From Lysobacter_C viscosus (GTDB taxonomy: Bacteria > Pseudomonadota > Gammaproteobacteria > Xanthomonadales > Xanthomonadaceae): DNA of 64,000 bases. Below the pieces are notes generated by a model that saw only the letters and a program-made list of their open reading frames with translations, was not told the DNA's origin and did no database searches. Position 1 is the first letter of the stretch, and each line of letters starts with the position of its first letter. Below are positions 63,326 to 64,000 of the stretch, piece after piece. A program made the translations under genes and the position numbers. Where the stretch lies: the NCBI RefSeq assembly GCF_046600715.1, contig NZ_JBJMAV010000001.1, forward strand, positions 496,001 to 560,000, in the 5' to 3' direction.

Positions 63326-64000
63326 ATGAGCGCCGAGACGCCCGCGACCCCCGACCCCTCCACCGACGCCCCCACGGTCAAGTTCTCCGACCTGGGCTTG
63401 CCCGAGCCCCTGCTGCGCGCACTGGCCGAGGTCGGCTACGAGTCGCCCTCGCCGATCCAGGCCGCGACCATCCCGCCGTTGCTGGCCGGCCGTGACGTGC
63501 TGGGCCAGGCGCAGACCGGCACCGGCAAGACCGCGGCGTTCGCGCTGCCGCTGCTGGCCCGCATCGACTCGGCGCAGACCGCCCCGCAGGTGCTGGTGCT
63601 CGCCCCGACCCGCGAGTTGGCGATCCAGGTCGCCGAGGCCTTCCAGAAGTACGCCCACTTCCTGCCGCGTTTCCACGTGCTGCCGATCTACGGCGGCCAG
63701 AGCTACTACCCTCAGCTGCAGGCGCTCAAGCGCGGCGTGCAGGTGGTGGTGGGTACCCCGGGCCGGGTGATCGACCACCTGGAGCGTGGGTCGCTGGACC
63801 TGTCGCAGCTTCGCTGCCTGGTCCTGGACGAAGCCGACGAGATGCTGCGGATGGGGTTCATCGACGACGTCGAGACGGTGCTCAAGAAGACCCCCGAGAC
63901 CCGCCAGGTCGCTTTGTTTTCGGCCACCATGCCGACGGCGATCAAGCGCATCGCCCAGACATACCTGAAGGACCCGGTCGAAGTCGCGATCAAGTCCAAG
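63326..64000 (+). CDS. deaD: DEAD-box ATP-dependent RNA helicase, 3' end outside window
   Basis: The first 225 codons of a DEAD-box helicase. Visible motifs are the Q motif (FSDLGLPEPLLRALAEVGYESPSPIQ, about 20-45), Walker A AQTGTGKT (62-69), PTRELAIQV, GGQ, TPGRVIDHL, DEAD in VLDEADEMLRMGF (about 172) and SATMP (about 198). The open frame continues past base 64000, so helicase domain 2 and any C-terminal RNA-binding domain are not seen. The sequence PQLQALKRGVQVVVGTPGRVIDHLER fits CsdA/DeaD, which helps ribosome assembly and cold adaptation. The last codons (EVAIKSK) match the usual start of domain 2. Confidence 0.9.
   Translation, partial: MSAETPATPDPSTDAPTVKFSDLGLPEPLLRALAEVGYESPSPIQAATIPPLLAGRDVLGQAQTGTGKTAAFALPLLARIDSAQTAPQVLVLAPTRELAIQVAEAFQKYAHFLPRFHVLPIYGGQSYYPQLQALKRGVQVVVGTPGRVIDHLERGSLDLSQLRCLVLDEADEMLRMGFIDDVETVLKKTPETRQVALFSATMPTAIKRIAQTYLKDPVEVAIKSK

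Overview
This is a gene-dense, very GC-rich stretch (roughly 68-70% by eye) of a gammaproteobacterial chromosome. Gene content points to the Xanthomonadaceae/Lysobacteraceae, most like Lysobacter or Luteimonas. The clues are a methionine synthase split into two genes behind an ArsR-methyltransferase fusion, a YtrA-type ABC operon, a very large NAD-glutamate dehydrogenase, SMC with ScpA/ScpB rather than MukBEF, an smc-zipA-ligA cluster, and Xanthomonad-style REP repeats built on TGTAGGAGCGGCTTCAGCCGC. The genus is an inference. Nearly everything is core housekeeping. I see no rRNA, tRNA, CRISPR array, prophage or insertion sequence.

Layout. 1-11.5 kb: end of a DUF4785 gene, a DUF2939 membrane protein, a cytosolic 5'-nucleotidase, NAD kinase, NAD-glutamate dehydrogenase and an acyl-CoA dehydrogenase. 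10.3-15.4 kb: ArsR-methyltransferase fusion regulator with a strong dyad operator, then methionine synthase as two adjacent genes. 15.4-20.3 kb (minus strand): DUF2058 protein, SlyX, UDP-glucose dehydrogenase, two exported FKBP isomerases and an exported glutathione peroxidase. 20.3-24.1 kb: a YtrA-type operon of small exported protein, GntR regulator, ABC ATPase, ABC permease and DUF2884 lipoprotein, behind one promoter that contains a GGTG-N16-CACC operator.

24.1-30.0 kb: fumC diverges from a tightly coupled purB-VOC-VOC-roxA-GNAT run. 30.1-35.9 kb: complete 2-oxoglutarate dehydrogenase operon sucA-sucB-lpdA. 36-39.9 kb: LOG-family protein, AcuI/YhdH reductase, PilH-like response regulator, CbpA-like co-chaperone and a peroxiredoxin. 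40-45.4 kb (minus): gyrA, mtnA and epmA, with epmA bracketed by REP repeats. 45.5-52.5 kb (minus): ligA, zipA, smc. 52.7-54.5 kb (minus): LacI-type regulator, BolA and YciI. 55-58.6 kb (plus): scpA, scpB, rluB. 58.9-62.4 kb (minus): small membrane protein, omega-amidase-like hydrolase, SelO and a glutathione S-transferase. 62.6-64 kb (plus): a 52-residue basic protein, a YaiI/YqxD protein and the start of a DEAD-box RNA helicase that runs off the window.

Several groups work together. SMC, ScpA and ScpB make one condensin; fumarase and 2-oxoglutarate dehydrogenase sit in the TCA cycle, fed by glutamate dehydrogenase; the ArsR-methyltransferase probably couples S-adenosyl compounds to methionine synthesis; GyrA, LigA, ZipA and SMC serve chromosome maintenance and division; RluB, RoxA and EpmA modify ribosomes or EF-P. 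The most unusual material is regulatory or small: the two dyad operators, the exported peptide heading the ABC operon, the nested REP palindrome, the 52-residue basic protein and the low-complexity tails on GDH, ScpB and RluB.
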